A program made the translations under genes and the position numbers. The notes under the pieces were generated by a model. It did no database searches and was not told where the DNA came from. It saw only the letters and a program-made list of their open reading frames with translations. Of a DNA stretch of 64,000 nt, positions 9,722 through 18,891 are shown piece after piece. Source of the DNA: Rhizobium sp. SL42 (GTDB lineage: Bacteria > Pseudomonadota > Alphaproteobacteria > Rhizobiales > Rhizobiaceae); NCBI RefSeq assembly GCF_021729845.1, contig NZ_CP063397.1, positions 2,122,001 to 2,186,000 on the forward strand, in the 5' to 3' direction. Within the stretch, counting starts at the first letter, position 1, and each line of letters begins with the position of its first letter.

Positions 9722-10282
9722 ATGAGCACGAACAAGCCCGGTGATGCGGCCGCCTTCAGCTATCTGGTAAAGGTCGGCCATGTGTCGGCAAACCCGGTAA
9801 GGGTTCGCCTTTCCGCGGACGAGCGCGAACGGCATGCCCTGGCCGAGATCTGGAACATCGAAGGCGTCAACAGTCTGACGGCCGAACTTCAGATTGCCCG
9901 GTGGAAGAGGGACGGGGTGCGTATCAAAGGGCATGTCTCCGGCGAAATCGTCCAGGCCTGCATCGTGACGCTGGAGCCGGTGGTCTCGATGATCGAGCAG
10001 GAAATCGACCAGATCTTCGTGCCCGAAGGCTCCAAGCTTGCCCGGATCGTCGCCGATGGCGTCGGCGAAATGGTGCTTGATCCGGATGGCCCGGATCTGC
10101 CGGAAACCTTCGTCGGCGATACGATCGATGCTGGTGAACTGGTGGCCGAGTTTGCCGCTCTCGGCATTGATCCTTACCCGAAAAAGCCCGGCGCCGAGTT
10201 TACGGCGCATATCGAGAGCGTGGACGAAGAAGACCGCAAGCCTTCGCCTTTCGCGGTGTTGAAAGACTGGAAAAAGGACTGA
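9722..10282 (+). CDS. yceD: YceD/DUF177 family protein
   Basis: Member of the DUF177 family, linked in E. coli and plants to 23S rRNA accumulation and usually encoded near rpmF and plsX. The 186-residue protein has the family core (SGEIVQACIVTLEPV, where the single Cys remains of the metal-binding-like motif, and ELVAEFAALGIDPYPKKPG). The rpmF gene that lies between yceD and plsX in many bacteria is absent, as is common in alphaproteobacteria. The start codon is one base after the CBP3 stop, with AAGGA ten bases upstream. Confidence 0.88.
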   Translation: MSTNKPGDAAAFSYLVKVGHVSANPVRVRLSADERERHALAEIWNIEGVNSLTAELQIARWKRDGVRIKGHVSGEIVQACIVTLEPVVSMIEQEIDQIFVPEGSKLARIVADGVGEMVLDPDGPDLPETFVGDTIDAGELVAEFAALGIDPYPKKPGAEFTAHIESVDEEDRKPSPFAVLKDWKKD

Positions 10283-10382
10283 TCAGGCCCCATCTGCTCC
10301 CATGGGTGGGTTGTGCATGGACACAAAAGCGGTATTTTGGCCGAAATTTCGCTAGGCAGCGAAGAAGAAGGGTCAGGTTTCA

Positions 10383-11429
10383 GTGATCAGAATTTCTCTC
10401 GACGTCATGGGCGGCGACTTCGGTCCCGAAGTCGTCATACCCGGCGCTGCCAAGGCGCTTGATCGTCACCCGGACGTCACCTTCATCCTTTACGGGCAGC
10501 AGGAGCGGTGTCTGCCGATCCTGGCGCAATATCCGAAGCTACAGGCCAAATCGGTCTTCCATCACTGCGAAGTCTCTGTCGGCATGGACGAAAAGCCCAG
10601 CCAGGCGCTGCGCCGCGGTCGCTACATTTCCAGCATGTGGCGCTCGATCGAGGCGGTGAAGACCGGACAGGCCGATGTGGTGGTCTCGGCCGGCAATACC
10701 GGTGCCCTGATGGCCATGGCCAAGTTCTGCCTGCGCACGATGGCCACCATCGAACGTCCGGCTATCGCCGCGATCTGGCCCACGCTCTCTGGCGAAAGCA
10801 TCGTTCTCGATGTCGGTGCGACGATTGGCGCCGATGCCCAGCAATTGCTTGATTTCGCCCTTATGGGGGGCGCCATGGCGCGCGCATTGTTCGAAATCGA
10901 GCGTCCCCTGGTCGGTCTGCTGAATGTCGGCGTCGAGGAGATCAAGGGACAGGAAGAAGTCAAGGAGGCCGGCCGCCTGATCCGTGAGGCGGGGCTCGAC
11001 ACGATTGACTATTTCGGCTTCGTCGAAGGTGATGATCTCGGCAAGGGTACGGTCGACGTGGTGGTAACGGAAGGGTTCACCGGCAATATAGCCTTGAAGA
11101 CCGCGGAGGGAACCGCGCGCCAGATCGCCGAGTATCTCCGCGCTGCCATGTCGAGGACGCTGGTCGCCAAGCTGGGCTATCTTCTGGCCAAGGGCGCCTT
11201 TGACCGCCTGCGCGACAAGATGGACCCCCGCAAGGTCAATGGCGGTGTTTTCCTCGGCCTGAACGGCATCGTCATCAAGAGCCATGGCGGCACCGATGCG
11301 GAAGGCTTTGCAGCGGCCATCGACGTCGGCTATGACATGGCCCGGAACGGTCTGACGCAAAAGATCGAAAACGATTTGAAAAAATATCATGCCCGGCACC
11401 CGTCTCCAGCGGGCCCCGAAGCCGCATGA
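10383..11429 (+). CDS. plsX: phosphate acyltransferase PlsX
   Basis: Converts acyl-ACP to acyl-phosphate, the first step of phosphatidic acid synthesis through PlsX/PlsY, at the inner membrane surface. The 348-residue sequence opens with the family block [19 protein letters not shown] and includes [12 protein letters not shown] and [16 protein letters not shown]. The start is GTG. fabH starts 19 bases after the stop; the plsX-fabH pairing is conserved and joins phospholipid and fatty acid synthesis. Confidence 0.96.
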   Translation: MIRISLDVMGGDFGPEVVIPGAAKALDRHPDVTFILYGQQERCLPILAQYPKLQAKSVFHHCEVSVGMDEKPSQALRRGRYISSMWRSIEAVKTGQADVVVSAGNTGALMAMAKFCLRTMATIERPAIAAIWPTLSGESIVLDVGATIGADAQQLLDFALMGGAMARALFEIERPLVGLLNVGVEEIKGQEEVKEAGRLIREAGLDTIDYFGFVEGDDLGKGTVDVVVTEGFTGNIALKTAEGTARQIAEYLRAAMSRTLVAKLGYLLAKGAFDRLRDKMDPRKVNGGVFLGLNGIVIKSHGGTDAEGFAAAIDVGYDMARNGLTQKIENDLKKYHARHPSPAGPEAA

Positions 11430-11448
11430 ACACTAGGTAGGAAACATA

Positions 11449-12420
11449 ATGATTCGTTCTGTTGTTCGCGGTTTCGGAGCGTCGCTCCCGAAGCGGGTGA
11501 TGACCAATGGCGAGCTTGAGGGTTTGGTGGAAACGTCTGATGAGTGGATCGTGCAGCGCACGGGCATTCGCCAGCGTTATATTGCCGGTGAAGGCGAAAC
11601 CACAGCGTCGCTCGGTGCGGCCGCAGCCCAGGCAGCGCTTGATCGCGCTGGCCTGACATCCGCCGATATCGACCTGATCATCTGCGCCACTTCCACGCCG
11701 GACAACACGTTCCCGGCAACGGCTGTGAATATCCAGAACCGCCTCGGCATGCATCACGGCTTCGCCTTCGACGTGCAGGCGGTCTGTTCGGGATTTATCT
11801 ATGCGTTGTCGACGGCCGACCTCTATATCCGCGGTGGCATGGCCAAGCGCATCCTGGTGATCGGCGCCGAAACATTCTCGCGCATCCTTGATTGGCACGA
11901 CCGGACCACCTGCGTTCTCTTCGGTGACGGCGCCGGCGCAATCGTGCTCGAAGCGGCGGAGGGGAATGGGACGACTGCGGACCGCGGTGTGTTGACCGCC
12001 AATCTGCGCTCGGATGGCGTCCATCGTGAAAAGCTCTATGTTGATGGCGGCCCGTCGACAACCGGCACCGTCGGCCATCTGCGCATGGAAGGCCGGGAAG
12101 TGTTCAAGCACGCTGTCGGCATGATCACGGACGTGATCGAGGCTGCGTTTCATGCCACGGGCACGACCGCCGGTGATATCGACTGGCTGGTTCCCCACCA
12201 GGCCAACAAGCGCATCATCGACGCTTCGGCGAAGAAATTGGGCATCCCGTCCGAGAAAGTCGTGATCACCGTTGATCTTCACGGCAATACCTCGGCAGCC
12301 TCCATTCCTCTGGCTCTTGCCACGGCAGCCGGTGACGGTCGCATCAAGCAGGGTGACCTGGTAATGCTCGAAGCGATGGGCGGTGGCTTCACCTGGGGTG
12401 CTGTGATGCTCCGCTGGTAG
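11449..12420 (+). CDS. fabH: beta-ketoacyl-ACP synthase III
   Basis: Condenses acetyl-CoA with malonyl-ACP to start fatty acid synthesis. The catalytic triad is complete: Cys113 in AVCSGF, His250 in VPHQAN and Asn280 in HGNTSAAS. The 323-residue length is standard. The ATG is preceded by TAGGAAAC. ihfA follows about 100 bases later, with a promoter-like site between. Confidence 0.97.
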   Translation: MIRSVVRGFGASLPKRVMTNGELEGLVETSDEWIVQRTGIRQRYIAGEGETTASLGAAAAQAALDRAGLTSADIDLIICATSTPDNTFPATAVNIQNRLGMHHGFAFDVQAVCSGFIYALSTADLYIRGGMAKRILVIGAETFSRILDWHDRTTCVLFGDGAGAIVLEAAEGNGTTADRGVLTANLRSDGVHREKLYVDGGPSTTGTVGHLRMEGREVFKHAVGMITDVIEAAFHATGTTAGDIDWLVPHQANKRIIDASAKKLGIPSEKVVITVDLHGNTSAASIPLALATAAGDGRIKQGDLVMLEAMGGGFTWGAVMLRW

Positions 12421-12451
12421 GGCAGAGCCAAAAAATGCGCATCAACAAGCG

Positions 12452-12479
12452 CTTGACCGTCGCCGTTAAGGACAATAGT
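12452..12479 (+). promoter_or_regulatory. possible ihfA promoter
   Basis: CTTGAC at 12452 and AATAGT at 12474 are separated by 16 bases. The -35 matches the alphaproteobacterial consensus fully; the -10 is only fair. It lies 46 bases before the ihfA start codon, so it could allow ihfA expression independent of fabH. Confidence 0.35.
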
Positions 12480-12524
12480 CTTTACGGAATTCAACAAGAT
12501 CATTGATTTAGGCGGGCGAGAACT

Positions 12525-12863
12525 ATGGCCGGGAAGACAGTGACGCGTGCGGATTTGGCTGAATCGGTCTTCCGGAAAGTAGGGCTGTCACGCACGGAAT
12601 CGGCTGAGCTTGTCGAAACGGTAATCGACGAAATCTGCAACGCCATCGTGCGGGGCGAAATGGTCAAGCTTTCGTCCTTTGCCACCTTTCAGGTGCGCAG
12701 CAAGAACGAACGCATCGGTCGCAATCCGAAGACTGGCGAGGAGGTTCCGATCTCCCCGCGCCGCGTCATGACCTTCAAGGCGTCGAACGTCCTGAAACAG
12801 CGTATCCTGCGTGCCCATATTTCCCGCAAGGCCAAGCAGAAGCCGGCAAATCCGGCTGCCTGA
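12525..12863 (+). CDS. ihfA: integration host factor subunit alpha
   Basis: One half of the IHF heterodimer, a sequence-specific DNA-bending protein. The 112-residue protein has the HU/IHF fold with the beta-arm signature [23 protein letters not shown] and the DNA-contacting proline. It is longer than the E. coli subunit by a basic C-terminal tail ([12 protein letters not shown]), as in other alphaproteobacteria. Assignment to alpha rather than HU is based on the [11 protein letters not shown] block and on its position before a merR gene, the same order as in many proteobacteria. Confidence 0.95.
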   Translation: MAGKTVTRADLAESVFRKVGLSRTESAELVETVIDEICNAIVRGEMVKLSSFATFQVRSKNERIGRNPKTGEEVPISPRRVMTFKASNVLKQRILRAHISRKAKQKPANPAA

Positions 12864-12980
12864 GCACAAGCGGTGCAACATTTTGCCCGCAGTCACGCAT
12901 GGCTTGCAGCCATTGCGACAAATTGTTGAAATGCGCAGCGATGTGCGCGGCCGGGAGTGCGGCGCATGAGGAGCGGTGAA

Positions 12981-13523
12981 ATGCAATTGGACAAGAGCCC
13001 GGATGCTTTCCGCACCATCAGCGAAGTCGCTGATGATCTCGATCTGCCGCAGCATGTGTTGCGTTTCTGGGAAACCCGCTTTCCCCAGATCAAGCCGCTG
13101 AAGCGCGGGGGCGGCCGGCGCTACTATCGCCCAGACGACGTCGAGTTGCTCAAAGGCATCCGCAATCTGCTCTACGATCAGGGATATACGATCAAGGGCG
13201 TACAGAAGCTTCTGAAGACCAATGGCAATAAATTTGTCATGGCTGTCGCGACCGGTGACGTGGCCACGATGGAAGCGCTGGTTGCCGCAAGCGCCGCCAA
13301 GGGCGATGACCCCAAGCTCGGCGGTGGCCTCGACGAGGATCAGCTGGTCGGGCGTCCGAAGATCCGCGCAAGCGGCCGCTTCTTCGGCTTTGGCAGCGGC
13401 AGCGACCATGCGTCGGAAATCACCGTCGGCAAGGGCGCGATCGGCAAGGAGGACCGTGCATTGCTGCAAGAGGCACTGTTCGACCTGCTCGAATGCAAGC
13501 GCCTGCTCGATCAGGTCCGATAA
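12981..13523 (+). CDS. MerR family transcriptional regulator
   Basis: DNA-binding protein of 180 residues. The N-terminal winged helix-turn-helix reads [20 protein letters not shown] then [14 protein letters not shown] and [16 protein letters not shown]. The C-terminal part lacks the cysteine clusters of metal sensors, so the effector is unknown. The ATG at 12981 is preceded by GAGGAG; upstream in-frame starts at 12957 and 12966 lack ribosome sites. MerR genes of this type next to ihfA are a conserved pair in proteobacteria. Confidence 0.9.
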   Translation: MQLDKSPDAFRTISEVADDLDLPQHVLRFWETRFPQIKPLKRGGGRRYYRPDDVELLKGIRNLLYDQGYTIKGVQKLLKTNGNKFVMAVATGDVATMEALVAASAAKGDDPKLGGGLDEDQLVGRPKIRASGRFFGFGSGSDHASEITVGKGAIGKEDRALLQEALFDLLECKRLLDQVR

Positions 13524-13620
13524 GGGGCCAGTGATCGGTCGAAGATCGTTTCATTGCTTCGTGATGGAACATACCCCTGCCTTCCTCGTTTCCGAACTTT
13601 ATCGGCACATGCGAGGCACC

Positions 13621-14016
13621 ATGAAATCCAATCTTTTCGCTGCAGTTCTCCTGGCTTCTTCGGGGCTTGTCACGCCGGTCCTTGCCCAGTCCCCAGGGGC
13701 GGCACCGAAGACGGTTGAAGACGCCTGCATATTTGTAGCGAAGAGCATGCTCATGGTGAAGGATCTGAAAGTCGGCGTGGTCCAGTCCTTTCCCGAATTG
13801 AGCCCGCCGGGAGCGCGGTTGACCTATTCTACCAAGCTGGATGCAAAAGATACCGAGATCGACGAGGAGATCGAATGCCAGTTCGATCCGGATGCGCAGC
13901 CGCTGAAGGTGACGCGCTTCTGCATGGACACAACATGTTACGCGATCGATAGCGAGGACCAGGAAGATCGCCGCCGTCTGCTCGAGGTTCAGGCCCTGAT
14001 GGCCAGGTTGAAGTAA
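13621..14016 (+). CDS. exported cysteine-containing protein, unknown function
   Basis: A 131-residue protein with a clear Sec signal (MKSNLFAAVLLASSGLVTPV, cleaved after VLA). The mature region has four cysteines (DACIF, IECQF, RFCMD, TTCYA), which fits two disulfide bonds in the periplasm. I recognise no domain. The frame is open further upstream, but the ATG at 13621 directly begins the signal peptide and has GCGAGG nearby. It lies between the merR gene and tRNA-Pro. Confidence 0.75.
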   Translation: MKSNLFAAVLLASSGLVTPVLAQSPGAAPKTVEDACIFVAKSMLMVKDLKVGVVQSFPELSPPGARLTYSTKLDAKDTEIDEEIECQFDPDAQPLKVTRFCMDTTCYAIDSEDQEDRRRLLEVQALMARLK

Positions 14017-14129
14017 CTGCCAGGCCAGAACGGAGCGAGGAGCCGGATGTGATTTTTTCTGCTCTTTCCGAGTTTCCCCTTGCACCGTTTCGACTGACTG
14101 TCTAAAGGAAACTTGCCTTTATGGCGGGT

Positions 14130-14206
<77 letters not shown>

Positions 14207-14305
14207 TTTAATCCTTGATATCCCAGTAGTATTCAAATTCATCGGTAGACAGATGCACGGGCTCTGCCCGTCAAGCTGAACTTTTCTCATCTCTTGTCCT
14301 ATGTT

Positions 14306-14320
14306 TGCTGCATTGCAGCA
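14306..14320. promoter_or_regulatory. perfect palindrome upstream of esterase gene
   Basis: TGCTGCA-T-TGCAGCA, a fully symmetrical 15-base site 40 bases before the esterase start codon, followed by ATTATATGCG and a repeated GATAGAGA element. It has the size and symmetry of an operator, but no cognate regulator gene is adjacent. Confidence 0.4.
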
Positions 14321-14360
14321 TTATATGCGATGATAGAGACTGATAGAGAGTGAGAGCCCG

Positions 14361-15371
14361 ATGCGCTTCAAGATCCCTATGCCGCTATCCTCGATCCTGC
14401 GGGAACAGCGCAAGTGGGGCAGGAAACTGACCACTGCGATGCGGGCGCTGCCGACGATCGATGCACCGAAGCCTGCTCGTGCGCGGGCAAACCGATCCGG
14501 GCTCGTGGAGGTCCATGCCTTCGGCCACAATCCAGGCCGGCTGCGCATGCTGGAATTCGTACCATCCACAAAAGCAGAGCGCGGCGCCCTTGTGGTCGTG
14601 CTGCACGGCTGCCTGCAGACCGCTCAAGGGTTCGATCACGCCAGCGGCTGGAGCCGGATGGCTCGAGAAAAGGGCTTTGTCCTGCTTTACCCGGAGCAGA
14701 CCAAGCAGAACAACCAGAACCTCTGTTTCAACTGGTTTCGCCCCAGCGCCGTTGCCAGGGATCGTGGCGAGCTGATGTCGATCCGCCAGATGATCGAGCA
14801 TTCAGCCGCCCGACACGGTGTCGCGCCGGACCGCATTTTCATCCAGGGGCTGTCGGCGGGCGGCGCGATGGCCGCCGCCTTGCTGTCCACCTATCCGGAC
14901 CTGTTCGCCGCAGGCCAGATCGTCGGCGGATTACCCTTTGGCGCCGCACGCGATGCGATGACTGCCTTGTCGGTGATGAAATCGGGAGCCAACCGCAGTC
15001 CCTCTGAATGGGGAGATCTGATCAGGCAGGTTCGGCCGGACACGCAGGCCCAGCCGGCGATATCGATCTGGCACGGCAGCGCCGACCATGTTGTCGCCCC
15101 GGTCAATGCGAGGGCCAGTCTTGTCCAGTGGCTGGATCTCTACGGCCTGAACGAGCAGGACGGTGTCGAAGTGGTCACAGCCTCAGGCAAGTCGTTGGTC
15201 TGGAAGGATCGACAGGGCAGGGTGCTCATCGAGTTCCGTTTGATTGACGGGCTTGATCACGGACTGCCGATCACCCGGCGCGCCGGCACGACAGAGCGCC
15301 AGCCCTACATGCTTGAGGGCGCCATAAGCGCCCCCGTGCAATTCTATCGAAGCTTCATCAAGCCGGTCTAA
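14361..15371 (+). CDS. PHB-depolymerase/feruloyl-esterase family hydrolase
   Basis: Alpha/beta hydrolase of 336 residues in the LpqC/PHB depolymerase family. The oxyanion block VVVLHGCLQTAQGFDHASGW and the nucleophile elbow GLSAGGAM (Ser165) are clear, and the likely acid and base are Asp in HGSADHVV and His in GLDHGLPI. The residues before about 45 are basic and not obviously a signal peptide, so it may be cytosolic. Substrates in this family range from short polyhydroxyalkanoates to aromatic esters and cannot be assigned here. It stands alone after tRNA-Pro. Confidence 0.88.
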   Translation: MRFKIPMPLSSILREQRKWGRKLTTAMRALPTIDAPKPARARANRSGLVEVHAFGHNPGRLRMLEFVPSTKAERGALVVVLHGCLQTAQGFDHASGWSRMAREKGFVLLYPEQTKQNNQNLCFNWFRPSAVARDRGELMSIRQMIEHSAARHGVAPDRIFIQGLSAGGAMAAALLSTYPDLFAAGQIVGGLPFGAARDAMTALSVMKSGANRSPSEWGDLIRQVRPDTQAQPAISIWHGSADHVVAPVNARASLVQWLDLYGLNEQDGVEVVTASGKSLVWKDRQGRVLIEFRLIDGLDHGLPITRRAGTTERQPYMLEGAISAPVQFYRSFIKPV

Positions 15372-15386
15372 TTCACCGCTCGTCGC

Positions 15387-15536
15387 TCAGTTCTCTTCCA
15401 CCGAAACGCCATTCTCGCCGATGCGAAGCTCCACGCCCTGTGGCTTGCTTTCCTCGCGGTATACGTAGGCACCAAGGCCGACCACGGCCACGACGAGTGC
15501 ACCGATGATGAGGTAGAGACCGTTGCTTCGATTCAT
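15387..15536 (-). CDS. 49-residue single-pass membrane protein
   Basis: Small protein starting MNRSNGLYLIIGALVVAVVG, with one membrane helix near the N-terminus and an acidic C-terminus containing VELRIGENGVSVEEN. AGGAGAAATTC precedes the ATG, which sets the start; the frame continues upstream without another good site. Similar short proteins are common in Rhizobiales, function unknown. Confidence 0.7.
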   Translation of the reverse strand: MNRSNGLYLIIGALVVAVVGLGAYVYREESKPQGVELRIGENGVSVEEN

Positions 15537-15606
15537 GAATTTCTCCTGTCTGTGTCGTTCAGGCAGGTAAGCCATGGAACAAAGTTTTGTTCCATGCACC
15601 GCGAAA

Positions 15607-15903
15607 TTAATCGTCGTTGGTCGCGTTGAGGTTTTCCGGGCGGATGCCATCGACCTCATGGGGCCGACGGGCAAGGCGAATGCCTTCGCCGCCTTCACCG
15701 CCCTGTCCAGCGTCGAGAAACGCAATGCCCATGTCTTCCAGAGCCTCTTTGAGCCGCGCATAAGCGTCGGGGCCGGCATCATAGGCGCGTTCGGTTTCGA
15801 TCTGCAGGATCAGGAGCGCGGAAACGCCGCTTGCTGCCGACAGCTTGTCGATTGTCAGGTCGATAAGGGCGCGGGCGGCGCGGATTTGTGCAGCTGAGAT
15901 CAT
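15607..15903 (-). CDS. XRE-like helix-turn-helix protein
   Basis: A 98-residue protein whose first 60 residues (MISAAQIRAARALIDLTIDK and the following LSAASGVSALLILQIETERA) have the helix pattern of Cro/C1-type regulators common in rhizobia. The C-terminus is Gly-rich and charged and ends in an unstructured tail. The ATG at 15903 gives the usual N-terminus for this group; the ribosome site is weak. No nearby target is evident. Confidence 0.7.
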   Translation of the reverse strand: MISAAQIRAARALIDLTIDKLSAASGVSALLILQIETERAYDAGPDAYARLKEALEDMGIAFLDAGQGGEGGEGIRLARRPHEVDGIRPENLNATNDD

Positions 15904-15972
15904 GAAGAACAATATGGCGCAGATGGTGCAGGAATCAAATCTTCTCTGAGTTTATTGATAACCGCGCGTCGA

Positions 15973-17217
15973 TCAGGCTGCGTTGCGCTTGATCTGCCGC
16001 TGATGGCGCCATTCGAGTGCGCCGCATCCCCAGACAATGCCGAGAATGAGATAGAAATGCCGCCAGTGATCGGTGTCGATGACGTTGCCGATCAGCATGT
16101 GGCCAACCAGAACGATCCAGGACATCATCAGGTAAGGCTGCCACGGTCGGTCGCGCAGCAGGTATCGAAAGCCCATCGAGAAGGTCCAGAGGATCATCGT
16201 CACATAGGACACGAAGCCGAGCCAGCCATAGGTCATCAGCGATTTGAGCCAGATATTGTGTTCGTCTTCCGGAAAGATCTTGCTGAACATCATCGGGCCG
16301 ATCCCGAATGGTCGCTCCATCGCCATTTCGAAGCCGAGCCTATGGCGGGCGAAGCGGCCGAGATGCCCGCCATCGTAATCTTGCACCAGCTGGGTGCGTG
16401 CAAGAAACAGGTCGCGAACCTTTTCGAACTGCAGCGCAATGACCAGAGCAAGCACGATCATCGCGACGGCTGCCAGTGACAACATCAGGATCTTCAGCCG
16501 GAATGCATTCGTGCGTTCCTTGAGGAGCATGATGAAGACAAGCGCCAGCGCCGAAAACAGGAAGAGGCCCCAGGCGGCACGCGAAAATGACAGGAAGACG
16601 GCAAAGGCGATGATCAGGATGCCGACGACACGCAAGGGAGCGTCGACCAGACGCCCGGTCAGCAGGCCGTACATCAGGTAAAGCGCTGGCGCGACCAGAA
16701 ACGGGCCGAACACGTTCGGATCCTGAAACGCGCCCATGGCGCGGTCGTAGCGGGTAAAGATCTCGGCGCCCGGAAAGGCGTGGAAATATCCAAGGATGCC
16801 GAGCATGCCGGTGATGACGGCAGCTGCCACCCAGGCCTGGAAGATCAGCTTCAGCCTCTGATGCCGGTCTTCGATGATCGCGGCATAGAAGACGGCGGTA
16901 ATCGCCAGGAATATCGACACAGCGACATAGAGAACCTGGTCAGTTACGATATCGCGCAGCACGGTCAGCGACAGCATGCCGCCGACATTGAAGGTCAGCA
17001 GAAGTGCCAGCAGCGGGGCCACGGCGCGCGAGATCTTCAGCCCGAGCAGGAACCACAAGGCCACCTGCACGACCATCAGCATTTCATAGGGGGCAGGTTC
17101 GGAGATGACGAAGCCGGACAGAAAGACACCGAAAGCGATCAGCCATGACGCGACCATCTGAACGGCCGCTGCCTGCGGCCTGAAGGGAGCCGGCTGGTGG
17201 GCGGCGATCGCGGTCAA
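15973..17217 (-). CDS. O-antigen ligase/Wzy-like polysaccharide polymerase
   Basis: Inner-membrane protein of 414 residues with about eleven to twelve hydrophobic segments and a large periplasmic loop. The Wzy_C-type signature EDEHNIWLKSLMTYGWLGF lies near residue 315. It should polymerise or ligate lipid-linked sugar repeats at the periplasmic face. It starts with TTG overlapping the stop of the upstream transferase gene by four bases (TTGA), so translation is coupled. Context is an exopolysaccharide cluster resembling the Agrobacterium unipolar polysaccharide locus. Confidence 0.85.
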   Translation of the reverse strand: MTAIAAHQPAPFRPQAAAVQMVASWLIAFGVFLSGFVISEPAPYEMLMVVQVALWFLLGLKISRAVAPLLALLLTFNVGGMLSLTVLRDIVTDQVLYVAVSIFLAITAVFYAAIIEDRHQRLKLIFQAWVAAAVITGMLGILGYFHAFPGAEIFTRYDRAMGAFQDPNVFGPFLVAPALYLMYGLLTGRLVDAPLRVVGILIIAFAVFLSFSRAAWGLFLFSALALVFIMLLKERTNAFRLKILMLSLAAVAMIVLALVIALQFEKVRDLFLARTQLVQDYDGGHLGRFARHRLGFEMAMERPFGIGPMMFSKIFPEDEHNIWLKSLMTYGWLGFVSYVTMILWTFSMGFRYLLRDRPWQPYLMMSWIVLVGHMLIGNVIDTDHWRHFYLILGIVWGCGALEWRHQRQIKRNAA

Positions 17218-18773
17218 TAGGCGTTTTCCGTGTTGAGAAGACGGATCGGCGTCAGGAACAGGATCTTGAGATCGAAAAGCAGCGACCAGTTCTCGATATA
17301 ATAGAGGTCATAGGCCGTGCGAAACTTGATCTTGTCGTCGGTGTCGATCTCGCCGCGCCATCCGTTGATCTGCGCCCAGCCGGTCACGCCCGGCTTGACC
17401 CGGTGACGGGCGAAGTAGCCCTCGACCACGTCGCCATAGAGCTTGTCGCGCGTCTGGCCGAGAATGGCATGCGGGCGAGGGCCGACGAGCGACAGGTCAC
17501 CGCGTAGCACGTTGAAGATCTGCGGCAATTCGTCGATCGAGGTCTTGCGGATGATCCGCCCGACAGAGGTGACACGCGGGTCGTTCTTGGTAACCGCATT
17601 GCGCGCCGTCGGATCGCTCATCTCGGTATACATGGAGCGGAACTTGAGGACGTTGATGATCTCGTTGTTGAAGCCATGGCGTTTCTGAACGAAGAAGACC
17701 GGGCCTTTAGAGTTGATTTTCACGGCAAATGCTGCGCCGATGAACACCGGCCAAAGCAGGACGAGGGCCAGAAGGCTGAAAAAGATGTCGAAGGCCCGCT
17801 TCGCCACCGAGTCCCAGTCGCGGATCGGCTTGTCGAGGATATCGAGCAGCGGCACTGCGCCGACATGCGAATAGGCACGCGGGCGGAAGCGAAGATTGTT
17901 GGAATGCGCAGCCAGGCGAATATCGACGGGCAGGACCCAGAGCATTTTGAGCAGCTGCATGATGCGCGCCTCGGCGCTCAGCGGCAGTGAAATGATCAGC
18001 ATGTCGATATGCGCCAGACGGGCGAACTCGACCAGTTCGGCCACCGTTCCGAGCTTCGGATATCCGGCGATTACATCCGGTGAGCGCTGCGCGTTGCGGT
18101 CGTCGAAGATGCCGCATATGCGGATGTCGTTCTCCGGCTGCTGTTCCAGCGCCCGGATCAGGTCTTTTGCCGGCTTGCCGCCGCCGATGATCACGGCCCG
18201 ACGTTCCATAACGCCGTTGCGCGCCCAGCGACGGATGGCAAAGCCGATCAGGTTGCGTTCAACGAAAAGATAGGCCGCACCCAGCAGGAAACACGCCGCC
18301 AGTACCGTCCGGTAGTGGGCATCGTTGGCGAAGAACAGCAAATTGACCAGTGCGATCATGGCAACAGATGCCATCCAGCTGGTCAGCACGCGGCCCATGA
18401 ACCGCATGGGGGTCCGCAGGATCGAGACGTCATAGCAGTCGGCGGCCTGCATCAGCACCAAAGCCAGTGCCGCGCTGATGAAGCCGTTGGCTGCCGAACC
18501 CAGGAGATGGTCGTAGGGCGCCAGCGCGAAGAAGAAATTGGCGCCAAGCGCGATGGCAAACAGGCTGAAGAATTCGAGAAAGCGAAGCTGGCCGATAATG
18601 ATCGTCGGCGAATAGTTGACGTCACTGTACTGACCGGCGATCTGGCGTGCCAAAGCGCTGATTTCCACCGGCTCCGTTGGTCCGGGGGATGCGTCGGGAT
18701 CTGTGGTCGCCTGGCTCGCCTTCTGGCGCATGGCACCGAGGTCGAATGCGTCTGGCTTATCAACCTTGTTCAT
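17214..18773 (-). CDS. undecaprenyl-phosphate sugar phosphotransferase (initiating enzyme)
   Basis: Polyprenyl hexose-1-phosphate transferase that loads the first sugar onto the lipid carrier. The N-terminal half has four or five membrane segments and a CoA-binding-like domain; the C-terminal catalytic domain shows KRAFDIFFSLLALVLLWPVF, KFRSMYTE, RVTSVGRIIRKTSIDELPQI, LSLVGPRPHA and KPGVTGWAQINGWRGE. The 519-residue length fits the WcaJ/ExoY-long family. MNKVDKP at 18773 is taken as the start because GAGAGCGAG precedes it; 18788 is the longer option. It is likely the UppE-type enzyme of this cluster (inference). Confidence 0.9.
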   Translation of the reverse strand: MNKVDKPDAFDLGAMRQKASQATTDPDASPGPTEPVEISALARQIAGQYSDVNYSPTIIIGQLRFLEFFSLFAIALGANFFFALAPYDHLLGSAANGFISAALALVLMQAADCYDVSILRTPMRFMGRVLTSWMASVAMIALVNLLFFANDAHYRTVLAACFLLGAAYLFVERNLIGFAIRRWARNGVMERRAVIIGGGKPAKDLIRALEQQPENDIRICGIFDDRNAQRSPDVIAGYPKLGTVAELVEFARLAHIDMLIISLPLSAEARIMQLLKMLWVLPVDIRLAAHSNNLRFRPRAYSHVGAVPLLDILDKPIRDWDSVAKRAFDIFFSLLALVLLWPVFIGAAFAVKINSKGPVFFVQKRHGFNNEIINVLKFRSMYTEMSDPTARNAVTKNDPRVTSVGRIIRKTSIDELPQIFNVLRGDLSLVGPRPHAILGQTRDKLYGDVVEGYFARHRVKPGVTGWAQINGWRGEIDTDDKIKFRTAYDLYYIENWSLLFDLKILFLTPIRLLNTENAY

Positions 18774-18891
18774 TGCTCGCTCTCGCATGTGTGTGCGCGA
18801 AAGCTACCAGCAAGGTCCTAAGAAACGCTTGAGCTTCCGGGGTGCGAACCGAAGAATCTGTGCCGATTTGGCGCAGAACGATCCGCCGCGG

